NCBI GenBank assembly: GCA_902787185.1
Contig: CADAFP010000009.1
Span: 1-64,000, forward strand
DNA from: an uncultured Bacteroidales bacterium
Lineage (GTDB): Bacteria > Bacteroidota > Bacteroidia > Bacteroidales > Muribaculaceae
Reading direction: 5' to 3'
DNA: 64,000 nucleotides
This document shows, in pieces, positions 52,454 to 61,549 of this stretch (position 1 is its first letter; the number at the start of each line of letters is the position of its first letter). The position numbers and the translations under genes are program-made. The notes below the pieces were generated by a model, which had not been told where the DNA came from, ran no database searches, and saw only the letters and a program-made list of their open reading frames with translations.

Positions 52454-55400
52454 TTACCTAGTTTGGGATATTCGCACAGCGCGCACGGCATACCCGTCTT
52501 CGCGGTTGCCGCAGTAGTTGATAGTGTGAAAATCCGAATTGATATAGAGGTAGTAGGCATAGGGTGGATAGTAACTGACGAGCGAGCGTGAACAATAATT
52601 GCCAGAGGAACCTTGAGCGGGCAAGAACATGGAGTTACCATTGGGACCAGTAACTAACTGACCATTCACTCCGTTTCGCTGAGTCCATTGCCAGGAACAC
52701 TCATTATATAATTCTAATAGTTGCTCCTTAGTTGGTATGCGCCATGACGGGCTCCAGTTACAAAAAGCAGCATCGTCCTCTGTATCCAACTCCGTCTTGT
52801 TGTCAACAAAGCCGTGATATCCATATGAACTCATGGTGCAATATTTTGTGTACCCATAATCATAATAACCTACACTTTTAAACCACTTGTAAGTGTCTAA
52901 ATCGAAAATAGATTTGGTATTGATTTCGCCCCATGCGAATATGTAGCCGTAATCCTCAGGTTTGGTGGCACCCACGTTCATCTTCGCCCACAGTGTGCCG
53001 CTAGGCAGACCTAAGTCAACATACTCATGTTCGTAGTGCTCATCCCCCCATGATTCAGTCAATAGATAATCTATCAATACAGTCGCGTCGGCGATCGTGA
53101 TAATGCCATCTTGGTCACAATCGGTAGCTAAAGCATTAATCAATGATTTATCATCCGTAAGCAGATAGTCGATTATAGTGGTTACATCGGCGATGCTAAT
53201 TTTACCATCATTATCCACGTCACCAATCAGAACAACAGGTACATTTTCGGTGTAGGTAGCACTGCAGACACCGTAAGTCTCAATTCCCTCAATGGCAAAT
53301 GAGATTGTCGTTGGCATTATGCCGTCTGCGTTTGGCTTGGCGGCGATACACTTGATACCGCTCTTATGCAGCGGGTTCTCGGGATCCAGAGGCACGCTGT
53401 TGGCGATGGCCTCGCTGTCCTCGGCGGGAGCGATATAGCTCCAGTAGATGTAATTGCCGTCGCTGTTGATTTGGGCGACATTGGCAATCTCGCCGCTGGG
53501 CTGCTGGCCTTCGCTCTTGATGGGCGAACTGTCGATGAGTTCACAGTCGGCGATGCGCAGGTTCTCGTTGCCAGGAACGTCGGCGCCGGTTTCCATATCC
53601 TCAATCTTGCTGAGCGCGATGCGGTAGATGCCGGGAACGCAGCCATAGGGGTCGGTCTGTACCTGCATGTACAGGTAGCCGTTCTCATCGTCCAGATAGA
53701 AGGTCTTGATGATGGCGTCCTTGAACAGGGCGTTGTAGCTCTTGGGCTTGCCTGCGCCACCACCGTCACCGGAATAGATGTCGCTCTTCTTGAAGCGCAG
53801 CAGGCACAGGCCGTTGAACTTCTTGCTCATCCAGAAGATGCCGTGCTTGTCTTGGGTGAAACCGCCGGTGATGGAGCCCCAAGATATCTCATCGATATAG
53901 TAAGGCAGCCACTGGTCCTTCAGCAGGAAAGGCTGTGAGCCGTACAGACCAGTAGCGTCGGCGCTCAGCTCGTGGATTCCTACGTTGCGGTCGCTGATGT
54001 AGATTTTGTTCTCATTTTTGTCGATAGACATGGTGAACGGGTCCTCGCTAGGGTTGCCGCCAACATTGTTAAGAACAGTCACTCGGTAGAAGATGCCGTT
54101 GGTGTTGTTCACATAGAACAGCTCACCGTCGCCCAGAGGCTGGTTGGGATCCTGATAGGTGAAGTTCTTGCCCGCAACGGCGACATAAATGCGATTCTTA
54201 TAATTCTGAAGCGTGAAGGCGTGCTGGCCAGCGTTGAAGTTGGTGTTTACGATGTTGCCTTCGACGTCCTTGTACATCAGGCTGCCGTCGGTGGTGGCGA
54301 AATACAATCCAGTAGGGCAGCCAAGGATTGAGCCTTCTCCCGAGATGGTCTCGTCAGCAACGATATTCAGATAGCGCCACTGGTTGGAGAACTTGAAAGC
54401 ATTAACAGAGCTAGGAGCCACTTTACAGATGACATTGCCAAGGCTCTTATTGAACACGCCTGAAGCAAGGGTGGGGGGATTCACGTTGAGCACTCGCAGC
54501 GACTTGATGGTGGCAGGAACGGAGCCCGGCTCCATGTAGTTTATGTTAGCGGGAATCTCCATATTCTCGAGGTCAGTGCAGCCCTCAAAGCAGTTACTCA
54601 TCATAGTGGTTGTAGTGGTGGCCAACGTCACGCTAGTCAAGCTCAAGCAACCACGGCACAGGCCCTGTGGAATCTCGTTGCGGCCTTCGCCGATAACGAT
54701 GGCCGTGAGTGCCGAACCGGCGAACGCGTTTTGGCCAACGGTAACAGTCTCATCGAGCGTGAATTGGTCGATGTTACTATAGGCGAAGCCATAGTTGCCG
54801 ATGGTGGCAAGTGCGGGCAGGTCAACGCTGGTAAACGGAGCGTAGGCCAGACCGTAGTTGTCGATGGTGGTCACAGCGGGGTTGCTGTAGGTGGTGGCAA
54901 GGTTGCCCTCGTGGGCAGTCACCAGCAGGCGGTTACCTGCGGCATTCAACAGCACACCGTCATCCATTTGGAAGTTCGCGTTGCCCTCGGTCAGGGTTAT
55001 GTTGGCAAGGGTAGGGATGGGGGCAAAGGCACCCTGACCGATGCTAGTCACGCTGGCGGGGATGCTCACGCCGGTCAGCTGAGTACCGGCAAAGGCCTGC
55101 GTGCCGATGGCGGTCAAGCCTTCGGGCAGTACGATGTCGTTCTGCAGTTTGCTGTTCTCAAAAGCGCTCTGGCCAATTGAAGTCAGCGCATTGGGTATTG
55201 TTATTGACGTGATGCCGGTGTTATAAAACGCAGTGATGCCGATGCTCGTAACAACGTCACCCATAGTAACATTGCGCAGGTTGTGGCAGCCGTTGAAGGT
55301 GCTCTGCTCAATCGTGGTGACAGCAGCAGGAATGTCAATGCTGTTCAGCGAGGTACAGCTGGCAAAGGCGCTGGAGCCGATAGCCGACACCTTGTTGCCC

Positions 55401-56164
55401 TCCTCAAAGGTCACGTTCTGCAATGCCGTGCAACCCTGGAAGGTGGTGCTCTGGATGGTCGTGGTCTCGCCGCCGATGATGAGGGTGTTCAACGAGCCCA
55501 GGTTGTGGAACGGCTGCTCGTTGTTAAAGTAGGCGCTGGCGTCAACGTTACGGCCCATGTAGATATACTCGATGGAGTTGATGGCAACGCGGGCCTCGGC
55601 GTTAGCACCGAAGGCATTCACCTTCATCACAACGGGGTTCGGGCCCTCGGCGATAATCAGTCGCTTGAGGTTGGGACAGTTGGCAAACTCCTCACTGATG
55701 GGCTTGCTCCATCCCGGGACGATGGTGATTTGCTCGAGGCTGGAACAGCCGTTGAACACGCCGCTGCCCACGCTTGTCGCTGTCGCGGGAATTGGGTCGT
55801 TGGTCAGGCTCGAACACCCCTTGAAGCAGTTGCGGCCGATGGTGACACAGGTGGCGGGCAGGGTAATCGTTGTCACGTCCTTGCAGTCAACAAAGGCGTT
55901 GGCTGCTGTAGCAACGACGGTGTATTCCACGTTCTCATAGATGATCTTCTCAGGAATCACGATGTCGCCGGTGTAGAACAGCGTGTCATAGGGCGTTACA
56001 CTCTTGTCTATGCTGTATTTGGCGACAGTAGCCTTATTACCTGAGGTTGTGTAGTTGATACCGTTAACCGTGATGCTGGCAGCCTGAACGGATGATGTCA
56101 CAGCAAGGCATCCAACTACTAACCACATGCTGCGCAACCATGTCTTAATGGAAATTGTTTTCAT
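52454..56164 (-). CDS. Large mosaic surface protein: leucine-rich repeats, propeller-like region, dockerin, FISUMP domain
   Basis: The product has 1236 residues with a signal peptide (1-28). Residues about 35-560 are BspA-type LRR_5 repeats of about 23 residues (motifs like ITLPATCVTIGRNCFKGC, SVTSIGQGAFA). Residues about 600-960 have WD/propeller-like strands (NKIYISDRNVG, YLYMQVQTDPYG). Residues about 980-1036 are a dockerin (GDVDNDGKISIADVTT and DCDQDGIITIADATV). Residues about 1045-1236 are a FISUMP domain (EYVDLGLPSGTLWAKMNVG, WRIPTKEQLLELYNE, AVRAVRIS). It is probably exported and displayed; the role could be adhesion or glycan binding. The dockerin is internal here, unlike in the gene at 1-3729, where it is terminal. 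Confidence 0.85.
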   Translation of the reverse strand: MKTISIKTWLRSMWLVVGCLAVTSSVQAASITVNGINYTTSGNKATVAKYSIDKSVTPYDTLFYTGDIVIPEKIIYENVEYTVVATAANAFVDCKDVTTITLPATCVTIGRNCFKGCSSLTNDPIPATATSVGSGVFNGCSSLEQITIVPGWSKPISEEFANCPNLKRLIIAEGPNPVVMKVNAFGANAEARVAINSIEYIYMGRNVDASAYFNNEQPFHNLGSLNTLIIGGETTTIQSTTFQGCTALQNVTFEEGNKVSAIGSSAFASCTSLNSIDIPAAVTTIEQSTFNGCHNLRNVTMGDVVTSIGITAFYNTGITSITIPNALTSIGQSAFENSKLQNDIVLPEGLTAIGTQAFAGTQLTGVSIPASVTSIGQGAFAPIPTLANITLTEGNANFQMDDGVLLNAAGNRLLVTAHEGNLATTYSNPAVTTIDNYGLAYAPFTSVDLPALATIGNYGFAYSNIDQFTLDETVTVGQNAFAGSALTAIVIGEGRNEIPQGLCRGCLSLTSVTLATTTTTMMSNCFEGCTDLENMEIPANINYMEPGSVPATIKSLRVLNVNPPTLASGVFNKSLGNVICKVAPSSVNAFKFSNQWRYLNIVADETISGEGSILGCPTGLYFATTDGSLMYKDVEGNIVNTNFNAGQHAFTLQNYKNRIYVAVAGKNFTYQDPNQPLGDGELFYVNNTNGIFYRVTVLNNVGGNPSEDPFTMSIDKNENKIYISDRNVGIHELSADATGLYGSQPFLLKDQWLPYYIDEISWGSITGGFTQDKHGIFWMSKKFNGLCLLRFKKSDIYSGDGGGAGKPKSYNALFKDAIIKTFYLDDENGYLYMQVQTDPYGCVPGIYRIALSKIEDMETGADVPGNENLRIADCELIDSSPIKSEGQQPSGEIANVAQINSDGNYIYWSYIAPAEDSEAIANSVPLDPENPLHKSGIKCIAAKPNADGIMPTTISFAIEGIETYGVCSATYTENVPVVLIGDVDNDGKISIADVTTIIDYLLTDDKSLINALATDCDQDGIITIADATVLIDYLLTESWGDEHYEHEYVDLGLPSGTLWAKMNVGATKPEDYGYIFAWGEINTKSIFDLDTYKWFKSVGYYDYGYTKYCTMSSYGYHGFVDNKTELDTEDDAAFCNWSPSWRIPTKEQLLELYNECSWQWTQRNGVNGQLVTGPNGNSMFLPAQGSSGNYCSRSLVSYYPPYAYYLYINSDFHTINYCGNREDGYAVRAVRISQTR

Positions 56165-56215
56165 AAGCTCATATTATTATTGATTATTAAATGAACATAC
56201 TGCATATTATGCCTA

Positions 56216-56223
56216 CAAAAATA
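56216..56223 (-). promoter_or_regulatory. Bacteroidetes -7 promoter element of the mosaic surface protein
   Basis: TATTTTTG on the minus strand fits TAnnTTTG and lies 51 bases before ATG 56164. Confidence 0.6.
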
Positions 56224-56498
56224 AATACAATTTAAGAAATCACAGTCAAAAATACTTTAAAACAAAATTGTATAAAATTTAATGGGTATCTGCAGATTGT
56301 AAATCAATTCAAGATATATTTCCTTACTTTGATTAAGTGTTGAAAATAGATGCCTAATTGAATTTTTTTACATAATTATATTTGATTCCTCACTCGTAAA
56401 GGCGATGATAAATATGATATAGCCGCAGGTCCCTATTTTTGTGGGCAGAAATAGTTATTGTTGTCCCATCTGTTTTCAAATAGACTGTTATTTGAATT
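56224..56498. other. AT-rich intergenic region
   Basis: The region is strongly A+T-rich compared with its neighbours. I see no gene, hairpin with T-run, or promoter beyond the element at 56216-56223. It may hold upstream control sites of the surface protein. Confidence 0.4.
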
Positions 56499-57863
56499 TT
56501 AGGCAATGTTGGGGCTTTCTAGGCCGTAGTGGCGGCGGCGGTCCATCCATAATAAGAGGGTGGAGGTGATGATGGCGCCGAGGCCTATGATGCCGAAGAT
56601 GAGGAGCGAGTGGGTGTAGTCCACCTGCTCGCCTATCGTGTTCTGCTCCAGGATTTTGCCGATGAGCACGGGGATGAGCATCAGGCCGATGTTCTGGATG
56701 TAATAGATGATGGAGTAGGAGGTGCCGAGCTGCTTCATCGGCACGATTTTGGGCACGGCGGGCCACAGAGCGGCGGGCAACAGCGAGAAGGCGATGCCCA
56801 GCACGCACATCAGCGTCACGGCTATCCAGCTGGAGTTGAGCGGCATGGCGAACACGAACAGGGTGATGGTCAGCAGCACGCTGCCGATGACCATCATCGT
56901 GGCACCGCGGCCCTTGTTGTCGAACCAAGCGCCGAACAGCGGCGTCAACACGATGCTGGTGTAGGGGAGGATAGAGGGAATGGCACCCGCCAGCCCAGCT
57001 TCGACACCATATTTGGAAATCATCAGTTTGGTGGCAAAGTCGAGGAAGGGGTAGAGTGCCGAATAATAGAACAGGCACAGCAGCGTGATGAGCCAGAAAC
57101 CCGGATTCTTGATGGTGATTTTCATGTCCGAGAAGTGGAACTTCTCGTCATCGCCTTGGGCCAAGTCTTGCTTGCCCTGTTCCTTGTCGAGGCGGCGGTC
57201 CATCGTGCAGTAGTAGATGTAGGCGATGAGGCCAACGCCCACGCAGAACAGGCCGATGAGCAGTGGACGCGGCAAGCCCCAGTTCAGGGCGATGGGCAGG
57301 CTGAAGTTGAGGGCCAGGGCGGTGCCCAGTCGGGCCATCGACACCTGCAAGCCCATGGCAAGGGCCATTTCTTTGCCCGAGAACCAGCGCACGACGACTT
57401 TTGACACGGTGATACCGCACATCTCATAGCCGATGCCGAAGAAGGCGAATCCCAATGCCGCCAGCACGACCTGGCGTTTGACGGTCCCCAGCAGGGGCAC
57501 GCTCCACATCGGGTCGGGTGACGTGTATGTGATGGCCCCATAGACTGCTGCCGAGCCTGCCAGCATGAGCACACACGAGAGGATGCCCGTGAAACGCACA
57601 CCCATCTTGTCGAGGATGACACCGCCCACAAACAGCATCAGCAGGAACACGTTAAAGAAGCCTCTTGACCCGGCAAAAATGCCGAATTCGCCGCTGGTCC
57701 ACCCCATGCCGCCGTCCTGGACGGCTTTCTCGAGCATGAACTGCAGCGGGGACATCTCCTTGGCAACGACATAGCCCGCCATCATCGTGAACGACACAAT
57801 GGCCAGCACGGTCCACCGTGCCCACGCCCGCGTCGCTATCGTTTCTCTCACTTGGTCTCTCAT
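56499..57863 (-). CDS. MFS transporter, copy 1
   Basis: The product has 454 residues with 12 predicted helices. ILDKMGVRFTGILSC, VLLAALGFAFFGIGYEMCGITVSKVVVRWFSGKEMALAMG, and LLPAALWPAVPKIVPMKQLGTSYSIIYYIQNIGLMLIPVLIGKIL are shared almost line by line with the neighbouring copy 2. It lies downstream of copy 2 on the same strand, 103 bases apart, with heptamer tract E between. The substrate is unknown; organic anions are common for such pairs. Confidence 0.85.
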   Translation of the reverse strand: MRDQVRETIATRAWARWTVLAIVSFTMMAGYVVAKEMSPLQFMLEKAVQDGGMGWTSGEFGIFAGSRGFFNVFLLMLFVGGVILDKMGVRFTGILSCVLMLAGSAAVYGAITYTSPDPMWSVPLLGTVKRQVVLAALGFAFFGIGYEMCGITVSKVVVRWFSGKEMALAMGLQVSMARLGTALALNFSLPIALNWGLPRPLLIGLFCVGVGLIAYIYYCTMDRRLDKEQGKQDLAQGDDEKFHFSDMKITIKNPGFWLITLLCLFYYSALYPFLDFATKLMISKYGVEAGLAGAIPSILPYTSIVLTPLFGAWFDNKGRGATMMVIGSVLLTITLFVFAMPLNSSWIAVTLMCVLGIAFSLLPAALWPAVPKIVPMKQLGTSYSIIYYIQNIGLMLIPVLIGKILEQNTIGEQVDYTHSLLIFGIIGLGAIITSTLLLWMDRRRHYGLESPNIA

Positions 57864-57883
57864 GTGATTCAGTTTAAATAAAT

Positions 57884-57965
57884 AGGGACCTTAAAGTCTT
57901 TAAAGTCCTTAAGGTCCCTAAAGTTCATAATGTTCTCCAAAAAGCTAATAGCTAACAGCTAATAA
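57884..57965 (-). repeat. Heptamer stop tract E between the two MFS genes
   Basis: Directly past the TAA of copy 2 the minus strand carries TTAGCTG, TTAGCTA, TTAGCTT (57943-57965). Further on it carries 9-base units GACCTTAAG, GACTTTAAA, GACTTTAAG (57884-57923). TAG/TAA occur on both strands. Confidence 0.75.
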
Positions 57966-57966
57966 C

Positions 57967-59625
57967 TTACTCAGGCTTGATGTTAGGCTCCTCGAGGCCG
58001 AGGTGCTTCTGACGGTCAACCACCTTGAGGTACAGACCGATGAGCAGAGCGGCAACACCCAGGCATGCCAGCATCACGAGCGGCCAGGTGTAGTTGTAGG
58101 AAACTGCAGCCTGCTCGGCCTCAATGGTACCGTTGGCAAGACCCTGTACAATCTCGGGGTTGGTGCTGTCGAGAACCTTACCGATGAGAATCGGGAAGAG
58201 CCACAGACCGATGTTCTGAATCCAGAAAATCAGTGCGTAGGCACTACCGATAATCTTGGAATCCACCAGTTTGGGAACGCTGGGCCACAGGGCGGCGGGA
58301 ACGAGCGAGAACGACGAACCCAGCACCAGGATGGTCAGGTAAGCCACAATAAAGCCGGTGGCGGCGCTACCCTTGAACATGGGCAGGATGAAGGCGAACG
58401 TCAAGTGGCAGGCAATCAGCAGCAACGAGCCCAGAACGAGCATCGAGGCAGCCTTACCCTTGTGGTCAACATAGTTGCCCAAGATGGGGGTGATACCTAC
58501 AGCCAGCAAGGGGAATACGGCGAAGACGCTCTCGGCGCTCTGGCGCATGTAACCCATGTAGCAGTAGCAGATGAGCGCGATAACCGAAATGCACAGCAGG
58601 CCGTACTTGGCGCCCTTGTTCTTCATGAAGTTGCTCATGAAGGCGGTGGCGGCAACCACGAGCATCACGATATACTGATAGATGGTCAGACTCTCGCTGG
58701 CCCAGAACGAGTTGGGGTCAACGGGCGAGAATGACAGGTTGCATTGCAGCATGTTCACGGCATACTTCTGGAATGGGAAGATGGCGCTGTAGTACAGCAC
58801 GCACAGCAGTGATACTAACCAGAAACCCTTGTTGGTCAAAATCTTGCCGATATCGCTCACCTTGAACGGGTCGTCCTTCTCCTCGGCCTCGCCAGTCTGC
58901 TTGTCGAGCTTGCTGTCCATGAAGAAGTAAACGATGAACATGATCAAGGCAATACACATCAGTACTACACCGAAGGCTACCGAGCGTGACACTGAGATCT
59001 GGCCGCCCAACTTGGCGAAGTAGGGCGAGAAGATCATACAGGTGGCAACACCCAGACGGGCCAATGCCATCTCGCTACCCATAGCCAATGCCATCTCACG
59101 ACCCTTGAACCACTTCACAATACCGCGGCTAACGGTGATACCTGCCATCTCAACACCGCAACCGAAGATCATGAAACCAACGGCGGCAAACTTGGCACTG
59201 GCAGGCATGCCCTCATAGAACGGGGAAACACCTAACTCATCAAACAAGGGGATGTAGTTCAGGTTGTTGGTGAACCATGTTGCCAGACTGGAATCTGCAA
59301 AGGCATCGGTAACGGCATACCACTTGATGCAGGCACCAATGAGCATTACAACACCCGCCAGCAGGGCGGTGAAGCGCACGCCCATCTTGTCGAGGATGAT
59401 GCCGGCAAAAATCAGGAAGAACACAAACACGTTGAGGAATACCTCAGCGCCTTCCTCAGTACCGAATGCCGATGAACTCCAGCCGCGGGTTGACTCCATC
59501 AAGTCCTTGATGGGCGACAGGATGTCCATGAAAATGTAACTGCAGAACATGCCCAATGCGAGCAACAGAAGCGCTGTCCAGCGCATTCCTGCAGAGTCTC
59601 TTAAAGTCTGAATCTTTTCTGACAT
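57967..59625 (-). CDS. MFS transporter, copy 2
   Basis: The product has 552 residues with 12 predicted helices, and differs from copy 1 mainly by a longer central loop (about residues 235-265) and more loop in the C-half. IILDKMGVRFTALLAGVVML, GFMIFGCGVEMAGITVSRGIVKWFKGREMALAMG and SFSLVPAALWPSVPKLVDSKIIGSAYALIFWIQNIGLWLFPILIGKVL align with copy 1. Both probably derive from one tandem duplication. It may share a unit with the pgcA-type gene upstream, separated by tract F. Confidence 0.85.
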   Translation of the reverse strand: MSEKIQTLRDSAGMRWTALLLLALGMFCSYIFMDILSPIKDLMESTRGWSSSAFGTEEGAEVFLNVFVFFLIFAGIILDKMGVRFTALLAGVVMLIGACIKWYAVTDAFADSSLATWFTNNLNYIPLFDELGVSPFYEGMPASAKFAAVGFMIFGCGVEMAGITVSRGIVKWFKGREMALAMGSEMALARLGVATCMIFSPYFAKLGGQISVSRSVAFGVVLMCIALIMFIVYFFMDSKLDKQTGEAEEKDDPFKVSDIGKILTNKGFWLVSLLCVLYYSAIFPFQKYAVNMLQCNLSFSPVDPNSFWASESLTIYQYIVMLVVAATAFMSNFMKNKGAKYGLLCISVIALICYCYMGYMRQSAESVFAVFPLLAVGITPILGNYVDHKGKAASMLVLGSLLLIACHLTFAFILPMFKGSAATGFIVAYLTILVLGSSFSLVPAALWPSVPKLVDSKIIGSAYALIFWIQNIGLWLFPILIGKVLDSTNPEIVQGLANGTIEAEQAAVSYNYTWPLVMLACLGVAALLIGLYLKVVDRQKHLGLEEPNIKPE

Positions 59626-59682
59626 AAAAGTTTTAGTTTTTAAAATTGATTGTTATTTGTTTGGTTAATTAATGGTTTCGTC

Positions 59683-59770
59683 TTTTTAGTCCTTAGTCCC
59701 TAGTTTCTAGTCCCTAGTTGGCGGATGCCAACTCCTAACTCCTAATTCCTAATTTCTAACTCCTAACTAA
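59683..59770 (-). repeat. Heptamer stop tract F, two families plus mini-hairpin
   Basis: Past the TGA at 59771-59773 the minus strand reads TTAG then TTAGGAG, TTAGAAA, TTAGGAA, TTAGGAG, TTAGGAG (59730-59770), then a GTTGGC/GCCAAC hairpin (59717-59732), then ACTAGGG, ACTAGAA, ACTAGGG, ACTAAGG, ACTAAAA (59683-59719). Confidence 0.88.
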
Positions 59771-61373
59771 TCACGCGATTCCGAGCGACTCGCAGATGCG
59801 GTCCATCTTGGCGTCGGCCCAGTCGTTCTTGGCGTTGTAGTTCTCGGCTTTGTCGAGCTTGTCATGCACCTCCATGTAGAACTTGATCTTGGGCTCGGTG
59901 CCCGAGGGACGGATAGATACCTTGGTGCCGTCCTCGGTGAAGTACTGCAGCACGTTGCTGGTCGTGGGCATATCGAGCTTGGTGACCTCGCCGGTGAGCA
60001 TGTTGCGCTGTTCGAGCTTCAGGAAGTCCTTCACGATGGTTACGGGCGAGCCGTCGATTTCCTTCTGCGGGTTCTCGCGGAAGTTGACCATCATCTGGGC
60101 AATCTCGTCGGCACCCGACTTGCCGGGACGTACGACGCTGATGCCGCGCTCCTTGCTGTAGCCGTAGTTGATATAGCAGTTGATGAACAGGTCGTTCAAC
60201 GTCATGCCCTTGTCCTTGGCCCATGCTGCAATCTCGCACATCAGGGGGATGGACGATACGGCGTCCTTGTCGCGGGCGAAGGTCTCGGGCAGGAAGCCGT
60301 AGCTCTCCTCACCACCACCCAGGTAGCGTCCCTTGCCTGCAGCCTCCATCTCGCGCATCACGGTGGCAATCCACTTGAAGCCGGTGTAGCAGTCAAACAT
60401 CTTGATGTTCTGCTTCTTGGCGATGCGTGCGATGGTCTCGCTGGTCACGATGGTCTTGACGATGTACTCGTCGCCCTTGAGCAGACCCAGCTCGCGGCTG
60501 CGCTCTATCAGGTAGTAGTGGAACAGAATCTGGATTTGGTTACCGTTCACCAGCTCATATTTGCCCTTGGTGTTCTTGATGACCAGGCTGATGCGGTCGG
60601 CATCGGGGTCGCTGGCAAGCGCCAGGTCGGCCTGAACCTCTTCGGCCTTGGCGATAGCCATCTGCATGGCGCTGGGCATCTCGGGGTTGGGCGAATCGAC
60701 GGTGGGGAACTCACCGCTCATCACGTCCTGCTCGGGGATGTGGATGATGTTGTCAAATCCCCAGCGCTCAATCGAGCGGGGGATGATGTAGCGGCCCACA
60801 CCGTGGATGGGCGTATAGACAATCTTCAGGTCATGATGGCGCTTGTCCACCTCGGGGCTGAGCGACAGGGTGTGGATGTCCTCGATGTAAGCAGCGTCGA
60901 TGTCCTCACCGATAATCTGAATCAGGTCGGGGTTGCCCTCAAACTTGATATCGCGCACGTCCTCGATGGCATTGACGTTGTTGATGATGTTCACGTCGTG
61001 GGGGGCCACCACCTGAGCACCGTCATCCCAATAGGCCTTGTAGCCGTTGTAAATCTTGGGGTTGTGCGAGGCTGTGATGTTCACACCGCTCTGGCAGCCC
61101 AGGCGACGGATGGCATAGCTCACCTCGGGAGTGGGAGCCCTGTGTTGCACTGCCCACCGTGTAGATGTTCATGCGGTTGCAGCCGGCACCCATAATGCCA
61201 CGCAGGCCACCGGTGCCAAACTCCAGAATCTTATAGAACGATTCCACAAGCTCGGTCTTGTCCTCGTTGTCGAGCATTGCCTGCACTTCGGCGCGGGTCT
61301 GCTCGTCATAACTGTCACTGAGCCACGTCTGGGCCTTTGCGGTCACTTCCTGTAATAATTTCTCGTCGTACAT
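59771..61373 (-). pseudogene. pgcA: Phosphoglucomutase/phosphomannomutase (PgcA-like) with internal deletion and frameshift
   Basis: From ATG 61373 the frame codes [13 protein letters not shown]... [27 protein letters not shown], residues 1-79 of the enzyme. At about 61136-61146 the frame shifts: the +1 frame continues [25 protein letters not shown] to the normal end. The active-site phosphoserine loop TASHNP and the metal loop (DPDADR) are intact. Known Bacteroidetes enzymes are about 580 residues; here about 79 plus 457 remain, so about 45 codons (the strand-helix between the N-terminal loop and the TPEV block) are missing and the frame is broken. Either a pseudogene, a programmed event or an assembly error. 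An intact copy may exist elsewhere. Confidence 0.8.
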
Positions 61374-61423
61374 ACTTGGTTCGGTTTATTAGGTTGATTA
61401 TTGGTCTTTTTCTTTTAAACTGC

Positions 61424-61431
61424 CAAAGTTA
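61424..61431 (-). promoter_or_regulatory. Bacteroidetes -7 promoter element of the pgcA-type gene
   Basis: TAACTTTG (then G) on the minus strand fits TAnnTTTG, 50 bases before ATG 61373. Confidence 0.65.
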
Positions 61432-61490
61432 GTGCAAATTCCGTTACCATCCAAATTTTGCTGGAAAATTATAACTTTAGCTCATAAGAA

Positions 61491-61549
61491 TAACTCCTAA
61501 CTTCTAACTTCTAACTCCTAACTCCTAACTCCTAACTCCTAACTAACTC
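61491..61549 (-). repeat. Heptamer stop tract G, the longest
   Basis: About eight minus-strand units, mostly TTAGGAG with two TTAGAAG. The LytTR stop codon TAG (61539-61541) and the two codons before it lie in the tract. Confidence 0.9.

Noticed and set aside
61139..61150. GTG at 61150 considered as the true start of the phosphoglucomutase gene
   Set aside because: The preceding frame codes the normal N-terminus of the family, so the GTG frame is the downstream part of a broken gene.
59864..61195. Antisense frame of 443 codons opposite the pgcA-type gene
   Set aside because: The sense strand holds conserved motifs across the same region.
61491..61549. TTAGGAG tracts considered as telomere-like ends or an origin
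   Set aside because: They are internal, short and tied to stop codons, and no terminal or DnaA-box context is seen.
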